DNA of 64,000 nt from CAWKPF01 sp963851415. Its GTDB lineage: Bacteria > Acidobacteriota > Thermoanaerobaculia > Multivoradales > Multivoraceae. The notes below the pieces were generated by a model. It had not been told where the DNA came from and searched no databases. It saw only the letters and a list, made by a program, of their open reading frames with translations. A program made the position numbers and the translations under genes. How positions within the stretch are numbered: position 1 is the stretch's first letter; each line of letters begins with the position of its first letter. Location of the stretch: assembly GCA_963851415.1 (NCBI GenBank), contig CAWKPF010000002.1, positions 3,658,001-3,722,000 of the forward strand, read 5' to 3'. Shown in pieces: positions 25,041 through 34,033 of the stretch.

Positions 25041-26351
25041 GTGGCCACAAACGACGACATACCGATCATCGTGGGCGCCGGACTGACCGGTGTGGCGATC
25101 AGCCACTACCTGTCGCAAGCCCGGATGCCTCACCTGCTGCTGGGCGCCGTTCCGGGTGACCAGCCGCGACTCGGCGAGTCCATCGATCCTGCTGGCACGG
25201 TCGCCCTGCTCGAGTTCTTCCCCGAGTACGCCGAGTTCTACTTCCCGAAGCGTTACGTGTCGGTCTATTCCGGGAAGTACGCGAGCATTTGCGACTTCAA
25301 GGCCAACAGGATGCGCAGCCTGGGACTGCGAATGCTCGGATTTCGTTCTGGCGACGAGTTCGTCCACGTAGACCGCATCGGATTCGACAAGGCCCTGGCC
25401 GCGCGGACTCTCGCTCGACCGGAATGTACTCACGAGAACGTGCTGGTCGACTCGTTGCAGTACGACGAGGCGAGCGACCGGATCGAAAGAGTTCGGCTCG
25501 CCGACGGTCGGGAGCTACGTCCGCGCTATCTGTTCGACGCCACGAATCATCTCCGACTGGCAGCCAAGGCGGCCAATGTGCCGATTCAGTGGGTCAGCCG
25601 ACCGCAACGCGTCGTCTTCTGCCACTATCGGATGGCAGCGAGTAGGGTACAGGCGTGCGAAGACAGTGGTTGGAAGCACTGCACGAGCCTGTTGCGTCTC
25701 TATCGACACCTGGACGGCATCGATGGGATGGCGTGGTGTATTCCGCTCGGCAGCTATGTCTCGATCGGGATCAGTGTCGAGGCCAGCGACGAAGAGCCTG
25801 ACCCGGAGACGATCGTGGCGCTCGTCACCGAGGCCTACGCTCGACGGGGACTCGAGGTGCGCGAGCAGTTCCCGGAGCGCTCGGAGGTGATCGCGCTTCG
25901 CAACCGCTACTTCATCCACGAGCGCGCGTATGGCGGCAACTGGCTGCTGGCAGGGCCTTCCTTCGGACAAGCCTGGTTTCCGAGCTCCTCGGGGGTCGGG
26001 TGCGCGCTGCTCGCCGGTGCCATTGCCCCACAGTTGGTGCGTTCCCCCGATCGGTGGGGAGAGGCCTTCGAGCAGTACGTGCGGGCCCTTCTGAGGTCCC
26101 ACGTCCTGTTCGACGAGATGATCTCTGCCGAGGATGGCGCCCTGAGTCGCGATCGCATCCGCAACGTGGCAGAAGAGATCGCCGGCGAGAACATCAAGAG
26201 AGTGGCTCGTCTCGCGCAGTTCCACAGTGGACCTGCAGCGCGCCTGTTCGCACGTCTGCTGCACGCTGGGGCACCCTTCATGGAAGCCGGCTGGCAGGTC
26301 ATCGAGTCGGATCTCTCCGCCCAGACCTCCACCATGTTCGAAACCGCCTGA
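25041..26351 (+). CDS. FAD-dependent oxidoreductase, halogenase-like
   Basis: 436 aa from GTG 25041. The FAD fold is IIVGAGLTGVAISHYL, followed by LGESIDPAG, as in the GES.P region of flavin-dependent halogenases and geranylgeranyl-reductase-like proteins. A later strand reads GNWLLAGPSFGQAWFPSSSGVGCALLAG, the position of the FAD-contacting GD...P..G segment; Asp is replaced here (AGPSF). The halogenase motif WxWxIP is absent (MAWCIPLG aligns there), so halogenation is doubtful. Hydroxylation or reduction of a hydrophobic substrate is as likely. It is followed 36 nt later by the dehalogenase-like hydrolase. Confidence 0.75.
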   Translation: MATNDDIPIIVGAGLTGVAISHYLSQARMPHLLLGAVPGDQPRLGESIDPAGTVALLEFFPEYAEFYFPKRYVSVYSGKYASICDFKANRMRSLGLRMLGFRSGDEFVHVDRIGFDKALAARTLARPECTHENVLVDSLQYDEASDRIERVRLADGRELRPRYLFDATNHLRLAAKAANVPIQWVSRPQRVVFCHYRMAASRVQACEDSGWKHCTSLLRLYRHLDGIDGMAWCIPLGSYVSIGISVEASDEEPDPETIVALVTEAYARRGLEVREQFPERSEVIALRNRYFIHERAYGGNWLLAGPSFGQAWFPSSSGVGCALLAGAIAPQLVRSPDRWGEAFEQYVRALLRSHVLFDEMISAEDGALSRDRIRNVAEEIAGENIKRVARLAQFHSGPAARLFARLLHAGAPFMEAGWQVIESDLSAQTSTMFETA

Positions 26352-26387
26352 CCCGACGCCCCGACCGAGGAGTCGCAGCTGTCCATC

Positions 26388-27287
26388 TTGCCGGCGGAGC
26401 TCGAGTCGGTGCAGGCCTTCGCTCGACTCGGCGGATACCGCCTCTCCTATTTCGATACCGGCCTGGCGGCCTCCTCACGCGCGGGCGTCGACCCCGATGG
26501 TGCTGTCGTCTTCATGGTGCACGGAAACCTGACCGGCGGCCTCGTCTTTCACGAGGTCATTCGCCTGCTGCGCGACCGGTATCGGTGCCTGGCACCCGAC
26601 CTGCTGGGATTCGGCATGTCGGACATGCCCGAGGCGGAATCGGTGTATACCCTCGCGCGACACATCGACCTGATCGCGCGACTGGTCGAAGAGCTCGATC
26701 TGCACAACATGGTGCTCTGCTGCCATGACTGGGGCGGCCCCATCGGTCTGGGTGCTGCGCTGCGCCAGCGCTTCCGTTTCCGCGGCCTGGCCATTCTCAA
26801 CACCTTGACGGACCCGGTCATGCAGGTTCCTGCACGGTACCGGTTGCCCCTCACGGTCATCACTCGTTGGCGCTACGCCTCGAACCTCCTGGTCAGGAAG
26901 CTCGGTCTGTTCCAGCGTCTCGGCCTCAGGTCGAGCCTCGATCGGGAGAGTCGCCAGTTCTTCGCTCGTGCGAATCACGACGCCAGCACCCGAGCCGGCA
27001 TAGCTGCCTTTCCTCGGATGATTCCGACCTCACGCCATCACGCCTCGTACGAGCTGCTTCGAACACTCTTCACCGAGCTCGAGGCCTGGGACGTACCGAG
27101 CGTGGTGGCGTTCTCCGATCGAGACCGGATCTTCTCAGCTCGAGCCGGTGCCGCTCTCGCGCGAAGAATGAAGGATGCGCGTTTCGAACGGATCCGTGGG
27201 GCGCGACACTTCGTCCAGCACGAAGCACCGAACGAGGTCGCTCGTATCGTCGACAGCCTCGCCCACGGGGCTTCCCCCATGGACTAA
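26388..27287 (+). CDS. Haloalkane-dehalogenase/epoxide-hydrolase-like hydrolase
   Basis: 299 aa; TTG 26388 is used, though GAGGAG at 26367-26372 better suits the in-frame CTG at 26379. The elbow CCHDWGGPIG has Asp114 as nucleophile and Trp115 beside it, as in haloalkane dehalogenases. VHGNLTGG supplies Asn47 at the halide-stabilising position. NTLTDPV resembles the NACLMTDPV region of DhlA. The acid is probably Asp246 (SDRDRIF) and the base His274 (GARHFVQHEAPNEVAR, close to HF.QE..P.E.A). Function could be dehalogenation or epoxide opening. Its stop codon interlocks with that of the convergent CFA-type gene (27284-27287). Confidence 0.8.
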   Translation: MPAELESVQAFARLGGYRLSYFDTGLAASSRAGVDPDGAVVFMVHGNLTGGLVFHEVIRLLRDRYRCLAPDLLGFGMSDMPEAESVYTLARHIDLIARLVEELDLHNMVLCCHDWGGPIGLGAALRQRFRFRGLAILNTLTDPVMQVPARYRLPLTVITRWRYASNLLVRKLGLFQRLGLRSSLDRESRQFFARANHDASTRAGIAAFPRMIPTSRHHASYELLRTLFTELEAWDVPSVVAFSDRDRIFSARAGAALARRMKDARFERIRGARHFVQHEAPNEVARIVDSLAHGASPMD

Positions 27288-28471
27288 CGGACCGGCACGT
27301 ACTCGCGAAGTGAGGCCGGCTTCGAGAAGACGAGGTGCCACAAGGCTCCCGATCGAGATCTGATCGCGCCCATGCCAGCGAGGTTGTAGAAGTTCCACAT
27401 CCGGAAGAAGCGGTCGTCGAACTTGCTGTCGAGACTCTGAATCTCCTGCCATCTCGCTCGGAAGTTGCGCTGCCATTCGCGCATCGTGAAGTAGTACGAC
27501 ATCCAGAAATCGTGCAGATCCTCCACCTTGAGAAGCCCCTCTGCGGCCACGGACAGTTGCTTGAGCGATGGCATCACGCAGTTGGGGAAGATGTACTTCT
27601 GCGTGAAAGGATCGTTACCCGAGCTCGATCGATGCTGCCCCAGGGTGTGCAGCAGAAACAGCCCATCATCGTGCATCTGCCGATCGACGATCTCGAACCA
27701 CTGCCGGTAGCTCTTGGGGCCGACGTGCTCGCACATACCGATGGAAACGACCTTGTCGAAGCTGCGTCCTGTTGGGTTGTAGACCTCCTCGTCACGATAG
27801 TCGCAGAAGTGAACCTCCACCGGCAGATCGCGACAAAGTCGCTTGGCATAGTCGATCTGGGGTTCCGAGATGCTCACGGCAACGACGTGGCAGCCGTAGT
27901 TCTCCGCAGCGAAGCGAGCGAACCCCCCCCAACCGCAGCCGTGTTCGAGCACGTTCTCACCAGGCTGAAGATCGAGCTTTCGGCAGATCAGGTCGTATTT
28001 GGCGTTCTGGGCGTCTTCGAGGGTCTCGACTCCGTCCTTCCAGTAGCCACAGGTGTAGGCCATCGTCTCGCCGAGGATCATCTCGTAGAACTCGTTGGAC
28101 AGGTTGTAGTGGACCTGGGCCACTTCTTCCGACCGCGAGCGCCTTTGGAGGTTGGTGATCCGAGCTCGAAGAAAGTGCCACGCCAGTCTCCAGTTCTTGG
28201 AGAGACGCTCGTCGAGGCCCGCCCGGAAGACCTTGAAGGCGAGCTCGTCCAGATCGCCACAGTCCCACCATCGCATCATGTACGCCTCGCCGATGCCGAG
28301 CGTGCCGTCCCGCAGAACACGGTCGTAGAAACGCTGGTCGGATACCTGGATGTCCCAGGGACGAGAACCGTCGATCTGGACATCTGCCTCGGCAAAGAGT
28401 CCTTCGAGGGCGGCTTCCCTGCCGCTCCTGGGGCGACGTGGTGCAATCGGCAGGCGACGAACTTCAGTCAA
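27284..28471 (-). CDS. CFA-synthase-family lipid methyltransferase
   Basis: 395 aa from TTG 28471, with GGAGG six nt upstream and 8 nt overlap with the FAD-oxidase gene. HYNLSNEFYEMILGETMAYT leads to CGYW (Cys141, matching E. coli Cys139). The SAM site is VLEHGCGWGGFARFAA (residues 174-189), with Glu in place of the usual Asp. MCEHVGP carries the active-site Glu, and YIFPNC and AGLDERL are further family marks. It should methylenate or methylate unsaturated phospholipid acyl chains at the inner membrane. Pairing with the upstream FAD oxidoreductase resembles tmsB-tmsA (10-methyl fatty acids) or ufaM-ufaD (furan fatty acids) rather than a lone cfa. Confidence 0.9.
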   Translation of the reverse strand: MTEVRRLPIAPRRPRSGREAALEGLFAEADVQIDGSRPWDIQVSDQRFYDRVLRDGTLGIGEAYMMRWWDCGDLDELAFKVFRAGLDERLSKNWRLAWHFLRARITNLQRRSRSEEVAQVHYNLSNEFYEMILGETMAYTCGYWKDGVETLEDAQNAKYDLICRKLDLQPGENVLEHGCGWGGFARFAAENYGCHVVAVSISEPQIDYAKRLCRDLPVEVHFCDYRDEEVYNPTGRSFDKVVSIGMCEHVGPKSYRQWFEIVDRQMHDDGLFLLHTLGQHRSSSGNDPFTQKYIFPNCVMPSLKQLSVAAEGLLKVEDLHDFWMSYYFTMREWQRNFRARWQEIQSLDSKFDDRFFRMWNFYNLAGMGAIRSRSGALWHLVFSKPASLREYVPVR

Positions 28472-29888
28472 CTCCTGCCTCCTCTAGACGGCGGAGCTCG
28501 CCACGTATTCTCTGGTAGAAACGACTGCTGAACAACGCACTCGGGTCGTGCTGCCGCTTCAGTGCCACCAGTTCATCCCAACGCGGGTAGCCTCGGCGCA
28601 ACTGCTCCAAGGTTGGCAGGCTATCGAACGTCAGGTAGTACCTTCCTCCCAGATCCAGGGCAGCTTCCACCAGAAGCTGATTGGACGATGCGAATTGCTC
28701 CTTCCACGACGGCGAGTCCTTGTTGGCCAGGTAGCAGGGGATCATGCAGATGGCGTCCTGGGGCGCAAAGCTCAACAACGACTCGTCGTTGGCCGGAACG
28801 AACCGGAAGTGATTGGTGAGTACCTTCAAGGAGTCACCGTGTTTCCGGAAGATCTCACCGGCACGGTCGCAGAACTCGGCGAATCGGTCCGTTGGCAAGA
28901 AGTACTTCGGAACGAGCATCTCCTTGAAGGCAGCGGGCGCATCGTCCCACAGCAGGCGTCTTCGGCTACGCAGGGTCGTCTCGCTCCCGCCGCTTTCCGA
29001 CTGCAGGATCTTGATTGTCGCACGTCGGGAAAGCCGGCTGCTCCGTTGGAGCCTGGTAGAGAAGTTCACCAGGCCAGGCTTGAGCTCGCCGCGCTTCAGA
29101 GCGTCGAGAGGCAGCTTCAGATCGTCGGGAGCGTACTCGTACGAGAGGTAGAAGCCATGGCTACACTCTGCGTTCAAGAAGCCGTAGCAGAGGGGTAGCC
29201 GGTTTCGGCCTGATCGAATCTCCTCCACGTACTTCGAAACGAGAGGTCCACTCGCGTCTGCGGTGATCGGGCCCTTCGTCACGATTCGATCCTCGACCAG
29301 GCAAAGCGTTACATCGACCACCACCCCCAACAGTCCGTAGCCACCCACGACTGCGGGGAGCAACTCCGCGTTCTCGTTTCGGCTCACCCGGATGATGCGA
29401 CCCTCGGCGGTGAGCAGCCGGAAGCTGTCGATGGCTTCGATCAGCGGACCGTAGTCGAAGCTCTTGCCATGGACGTTACGGGCGACTGAACCGCCGATCG
29501 TGAACAGGTCGAATTCCTGCTTCGTTGTCACGCACAAGCCGAGCGGCTCGAGTGCTGCCGTCAGCACACCCCAGTCCGCTCCACACTGCACACGAACCGT
29601 CCGGCTCTCCTCGTCCAGCTCGAGGATCCGATCCAGCCGGGAGGTGTCTACCATGAGGGCGTCCATACAGAACGACTGCCCACCCGCGCTGTGGCCTGCG
29701 CCCCTCAGTGTCACAGGCGGATCGTGACGTGCAGCATGCCCAATGATCTCGACCAACTCGTGTTCGCTCTGCGGCCTGGCGACAGGACGAACATCAGCAT
29801 GCTCCATTCTCCCCCAATCAGTCACCTGTCGGCCTTCGTGCAGAAGCGAGTACGCCGTGTTCTGTTCGATTCCAGTGCCGACGCTCAT
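28464..29888 (-). CDS. FAD-binding (PCMH-type) oxidoreductase, TmsA/UfaD-like
   Basis: 474 aa from ATG 29888, overlapping the upstream hydrolase stop (ATGA). An FAD_binding_4 domain covers about residues 30-210: RPQSEHELVEIIGHAA, LRGAGHSAGGQSFC, TIGGSVARNVHGKSFDYG and GRIIRVS. The C-terminal part (YYLTFDSLPTLEQLRRGYP, DPSALFSSRFYQRI) resembles sterol delta-24-reductase-like and alditol/lactone oxidases. In the 10-methyl-stearate pathway such a protein reduces the methylene group made by the CFA-like enzyme. In furan-fatty-acid synthesis a relative desaturates the methylated chain. The overlap with the CFA-like gene supports one of those two roles; which one cannot be read from sequence. Confidence 0.82.
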   Translation of the reverse strand: MSVGTGIEQNTAYSLLHEGRQVTDWGRMEHADVRPVARPQSEHELVEIIGHAARHDPPVTLRGAGHSAGGQSFCMDALMVDTSRLDRILELDEESRTVRVQCGADWGVLTAALEPLGLCVTTKQEFDLFTIGGSVARNVHGKSFDYGPLIEAIDSFRLLTAEGRIIRVSRNENAELLPAVVGGYGLLGVVVDVTLCLVEDRIVTKGPITADASGPLVSKYVEEIRSGRNRLPLCYGFLNAECSHGFYLSYEYAPDDLKLPLDALKRGELKPGLVNFSTRLQRSSRLSRRATIKILQSESGGSETTLRSRRRLLWDDAPAAFKEMLVPKYFLPTDRFAEFCDRAGEIFRKHGDSLKVLTNHFRFVPANDESLLSFAPQDAICMIPCYLANKDSPSWKEQFASSNQLLVEAALDLGGRYYLTFDSLPTLEQLRRGYPRWDELVALKRQHDPSALFSSRFYQRIRGELRRLEEAGVD

Positions 29889-31051
29889 GAGGCTCGCTCC
29901 GCAGCACCCCCCTCCCGCCTGTCAGCGTCGCCAGGCGGCTTTCCACGGTTCCTCTCGATGAAGTCGAGCATGCGCGGAAAGGTGTCCAGATGGTTGTTCT
30001 TGCCCATGAAGACATCCTGATGTCCGTAGCCGGGGTAGACATGCAGCTCGTGGCGGCCAGGCGCAAGCTCCTCGAGCCGGCGATGGCACTCGACGTTCGA
30101 GTCGGTAAACACTCGATTCGTCGCGCCGGTAACCAGCAAGATCGGCGTGCGAATATGAGCTGCGTACTGGAAGTAGTCGTCAGGCAACGACTCGTAGCGA
30201 GGGTCTTCCGGGTGGAACTTGACGGCGGTGTTCTTCGAGTAGGCCATCTTGCGCACGTGTCGGTAGTAGTGCATGCTGGTTCCTCCGAACAGATCTGCCC
30301 CGCGACGGTGGGTCACCTCTTGCAGGTTCTCGTGGTGGTAGAGAGCCGGCCACCCGGTCCCCCACATGATGCTCAACATGTGACACGAGGGCTCGTCACA
30401 CTCTCGGTGAAAGAGCGAGACCGTCTTCGAGAAGATCTTGCCGAGAGTGATGCCGCGGTCTTCACTCCATCGCGGGTTCAGATAGTCGAACCGGAGAACG
30501 TGGTCGACGAAGAACGGAAAGATGGTCAGCTTGATCAACGACCAACGAGGCAATCGAGGCGTCAGGGCGACACTATTGGAGATCACGCTGGAGACTCCAC
30601 GCGAGGCCCGTCCAAACAGGCTGAGCATGAAGGAGACACTGCCAAGGCAGTGACAAATCACGTGGATGGGACGATCGCCGACATGTTCGCGCAGCTCTTC
30701 CAACGCGGCGGGCATGTCGTTCATCGCCACGTCGTCCATGTTGAACCGATGGGGTTGAAGGTTGTAGGAGAAGCGATTGCTCATCCGGAAGTCGAGCGAC
30801 CAGACATCGGTGAGTCCGTTGTCCAGGAGGAACTGCACGAGGTTGTAGTGCTCGGGCATGATGAACATGTCCGTACTGGTCGTCAGGCCATGAATGAGGA
30901 GAACCACGTCATCGCAGGGCTTGCGCCGGAACCGAGTCAGAGTCAGACCCAGTCTGTCGGGCGTGGTGAACCAGTGGTTACTGATGTCCGCGTCGCGGAC
31001 TCCCTCATGCGTGTAGAGCGGGATTTCGCGTTGCACGGCAGTGGGCCTCAC
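29885..31051 (-). CDS. Alpha/beta hydrolase with Cys nucleophile elbow (paralogue C)
   Basis: 388 aa from GTG 31051. The oxyanion strand is VVLLIHGLTTS and the elbow is VICHCLGSVS (Cys135). The paired-Cys insert is CDEPSC, followed by LYHHENLQEVTHRRGADLFG, nearly the same string as in paralogue A, and the His segment is YPGYGHQDVFMG. The Cys nucleophile recalls PHA synthase (G-x-C-x-G), suggesting acyl transfer or thioester chemistry. The Arg/Glu/Gly-rich tail is probably disordered. It is the first gene of a three-gene minus-strand unit with the TmsA/UfaD-like and CFA-like genes, so it may supply or release the acyl substrate. Confidence 0.82.
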   Translation of the reverse strand: MRPTAVQREIPLYTHEGVRDADISNHWFTTPDRLGLTLTRFRRKPCDDVVLLIHGLTTSTDMFIMPEHYNLVQFLLDNGLTDVWSLDFRMSNRFSYNLQPHRFNMDDVAMNDMPAALEELREHVGDRPIHVICHCLGSVSFMLSLFGRASRGVSSVISNSVALTPRLPRWSLIKLTIFPFFVDHVLRFDYLNPRWSEDRGITLGKIFSKTVSLFHRECDEPSCHMLSIMWGTGWPALYHHENLQEVTHRRGADLFGGTSMHYYRHVRKMAYSKNTAVKFHPEDPRYESLPDDYFQYAAHIRTPILLVTGATNRVFTDSNVECHRRLEELAPGRHELHVYPGYGHQDVFMGKNNHLDTFPRMLDFIERNRGKPPGDADRREGGAAERAS

Positions 31052-31106
31052 GAACCTGGAATGCAGTCAAGACTGATGGGGCGATGGGCTTGATCCTACT
31101 CACTCC

Positions 31107-32863
31107 TTGCGTGGAAGCGCCAGTGCCGTCCCCACTCGACCGAGAAAGCCACCCTGTCACGCCGCCGAAAGGGCGCGGATCTGTCATCGGAGACTTCGGC
31201 AGACGAGCGCCTTCGCCGAGCTGATCCTTCAGACCTTCGGAGATCAGATCTCTCCGCCAGAGGCAGTGCTGTCGGCCTTCTCTTCGATGGAGGAGCTCAC
31301 CGCGACTGGGTCACTCGAGCGTCTCACCCGTGACCGAAGGCCGAAACGCCCCATCTTCCGATCGTTCCTGACCATGAGGAGATCGCCGCCCGCCGCTGCC
31401 GCCTATTCGCGACGGCCCTCCTTCGGACCGATCAACGACGCGGTCCCCTGGTATCGAACCACCGGCGCGATGCTGATGGCCGCGCTCCTGGCGTTTGCCC
31501 TGGGGGCGCTCTGGGTGAGGCACCGAACCGCCCGCGTGCGGCGGCGCAACCGGGAGCTCCGCAGGATGGTCGGTCATGCTACGCGTGCGATCCGGGCCAA
31601 GAGAGACGACGCTCTACTGCAGGCAGAGCAGCTATCCCAGAGCAATCAACACCTTCATCGCGAGGTCGAGATCTCGCAGCGGGAAAAGGCGAGCCACCGA
31701 GCCTTGCAAGAACGTCTCGTGCAACTCGAAAAGCTCGAGGCGCTCTCGACCCTGACTGGCGGGGTGGCCCACGACTTCAACAACCACTTGATGACAGTCA
31801 TCGGCAACGCCCAACTCCTCCTCCTGACGCGCGACTCCCCGGAGTGTCTCGACGAGCAGGTCGATCACATCGTCAAGGCCGCCGAGCGAGCCGCCGAGCT
31901 TTGCGACCAGATGCTCCAGTATGCCGGACGGAGGCCGGCCCTGGTCGAGAACATCGACCTCGGTGCAACGGTCAATTCGGCCTCAGCCCTGATCGAGGCG
32001 GCCGCGGGCCACGGGCACCTCCTGAGGTTCGAGTTGGAGGACGGGCTCGAGTTGATGGCCGACCCCGCGGGGCTGAAGCAGGTCCTGGTCAGCCTGGTAG
32101 TGAACGCGGCCGAGGCGATGACCAGGGGGTCCGGCACCATCGCGGTTCGATGCGGACGGCTCGCACTGTCACGATCCGAGCTCGCCAAGATGCACTTCAC
32201 AGGTGCGCTGCTCGATGGCGACTACGTCTTCCTCGAAGTGGAAGACGACGGCGTCGGCATTCCGGCGGAGCTCCTCGACCGCGTCTTCGAGCCCTTCTTC
32301 TCGACCAAGTTCCAGGGACGGGGACTCGGCCTCTCCGCAGTCTACGGGATCGTGCAGAGCCACGGTGGTGCGCTGGACCTGTCGAGTCGGCCAGGACACG
32401 GCACCCGCGTCAGGGTGTTGCTTCCTGCCGTCGCCAAGAGCAGCGCCGCCACGATCAAACCGCGCCCGCGGGGACGCTCCTGCTGGTCGACGATGAGCCC
32501 GAGGTCCTCGAGACAACGCAACGCATGCTCGAGTACGCGGGCTATCGCGTCCATATCGCGCACAACGGAATCGAAGCGTTGGAATTCCACGCCCAGTACA
32601 GCGACGAGATCGACGGCATCATCCTCGATCTGGCGATGCCGGAGCTCACCGGTTTCCGTGTGCTCGAGGAGTTGCGTGCACGACAGCCAAGTCCTCCCGT
32701 CGCCATCATCTCCGGCTTCCTCGAGAGAGAGGTCCAATCCCTCCTCGAGCCCGGCTCCTACGATGCCTTCCTGCCCAAGCCCTTCAGTTTTGGCGAGTTG
32801 GTGTCGACCATCGAAAGCCTTCTCGGACGGGGGGCCCCTCGCCTGCGGGCACGAATCAACTGA
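31107..32863 (+). pseudogene. Hybrid sensor histidine kinase, truncated and frameshifted
   Basis: The first part (frame of 31107, to about 32470) holds one TM (LMAALLAFALGALWV), a coiled coil, H-box GGVAHDFNN, N-box VVNAAEA, DDGVGIP and GRGLGLSAVYGIV. The receiver domain (LLLVDDEPEVLE; LDLAMPEL with the phospho-Asp; LPKPF) is in another frame, with no start codon near it. Restoring one base in the G-run at 32470-32473 joins the frames as PRGTLLLVDDE, the normal kinase-receiver linker. PWYRTTGAMLMA before the TM resembles the end of Y_Y_Y/Reg_prop sensor kinases, whose large periplasmic part is missing. TTG 31107 is only the start of the open frame; ATG 31374 is an alternative. Decay or a sequencing error are both possible. 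Confidence 0.75.
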
Positions 32864-32877
32864 GGCGATCAACGAGA

Positions 32878-34011
32878 ATGTTCATCAAGGGAAGCATCGG
32901 AAGCCAGACCGTACTGGGATTGCTGCGTGGACTGAATCTGGTCGGGCTGTCTGGTGCCCTGACCCTGGTTCACCGGTCGGGCCAGGCTCTGCTTGTGCTG
33001 CGCCGCGGCCAACTGCTCCACATCGCCACGAGCTCGGCGCGAGAATCCGTGGGCAGCGCCCTCGTGCTGGACGGAGTGATCAGCAGATCGCAGCTCGAGC
33101 AGGCGCTCGACGTTCAGTTCGAGGGAGAGGAGCCGCGCCGGCTGGGAGCTCTCCTGGTGGCACAGGGACTGGCCAGCCAAGAGGCAGTCGCCCGAACCCT
33201 GCGCCGACACGTTCTGGACCAACTGCAGGAGGTTGTTGCCTGGACGCGAGGAGTCTACCGCTTCGAACAGCTCTTCGTTCCCGACGAAGAGGATCTCAGC
33301 TTTTCCCTGGTGTCGCTGCTCGATGAGCTCGGGCCGCCTTCCACAGCCAAGGCCGGGGCCGAGTCCGCCTCCGAAGAGGACGACGAGGCTCTCATGGCGG
33401 TGTTCGGGAACGGTCCGGAATCGACCCACGAGATTCGAGCCAAGGCACTTCCGCAGCTGATGCATCAAGTACAGCACGTCACTTTCGAGGCTGAGCTGAT
33501 TCTGCAGCTGCTCGACTACACGAGTCAGTTCGTAGATCGGGGAGTTCTCGTACAAAACGGGCCCGACGGCTTTCGAGGGATCGCCCAGTTCGGTCTCGAG
33601 ACATCGGGGAAGTCCCCGAACGAGAAGATCCGTAGACTCGTCCTTCCCGCCGACCAACCCTCGATATTTCGTGACGTCACAGAATCGGGGCTGCCCGCCC
33701 TGGGACCCCTCCAGCCAACACCGGTCAATGCCGACCTGGTCGAGATCCTGGACGGGCGCGTCCCGACCTGCGCACTCGCTCTGCCATTCAAGATCGGCAA
33801 CGAGGTCTCCATGATCATCTACGGAGATGTGGCAGGGGATCGCCCCATCGAGGCCGTCGAGCTGCTCGAAGCAGCCATCTCCCAGGCCAGCCTCGCTCTC
33901 GAGCGGTCTTCTCTGCAGGCCAGGATCGATCAACTCGAGAAGCAGCTGAAGAACACCCTTGTCGGACCGGTGGCGCGACTCGAGTCGGGAGGGCTGATGG
34001 GAGCAGCCTGA
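32878..34011 (+). CDS. DUF4388 protein with GAF-like C-terminal domain
   Basis: 377 aa. The N-terminus has the DUF4388/PATAN pattern: VLGLLRGLNLVGLSGALTLV, then LLVLRRGQLLHIA and GSALVLDGVISRSQLEQAL. ARTLRRHVLDQLQEVVAWT and GVYRFEQ follow. Residues ~200-360 look like a GAF-type sensory fold (VLVQNGPDGFRGIAQFGL; VEILDGRVPTCALALPFK; MIIYGDVAGD). An acidic linker (EEDDE) joins the two. Such proteins accompany receiver domains in acidobacterial and deltaproteobacterial signalling. It lies 14 nt after the kinase/receiver pseudogene and probably belonged to the same pathway. Confidence 0.75.
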   Translation: MFIKGSIGSQTVLGLLRGLNLVGLSGALTLVHRSGQALLVLRRGQLLHIATSSARESVGSALVLDGVISRSQLEQALDVQFEGEEPRRLGALLVAQGLASQEAVARTLRRHVLDQLQEVVAWTRGVYRFEQLFVPDEEDLSFSLVSLLDELGPPSTAKAGAESASEEDDEALMAVFGNGPESTHEIRAKALPQLMHQVQHVTFEAELILQLLDYTSQFVDRGVLVQNGPDGFRGIAQFGLETSGKSPNEKIRRLVLPADQPSIFRDVTESGLPALGPLQPTPVNADLVEILDGRVPTCALALPFKIGNEVSMIIYGDVAGDRPIEAVELLEAAISQASLALERSSLQARIDQLEKQLKNTLVGPVARLESGGLMGAA

Positions 34012-34033
34012 CGAAGACGCGGGGGCGGTGATC

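Noticed and set aside
32474..33326. Continuation of the kinase frame past the receiver domain
   Set aside because: Out-of-frame reading of the receiver and DUF4388 genes.
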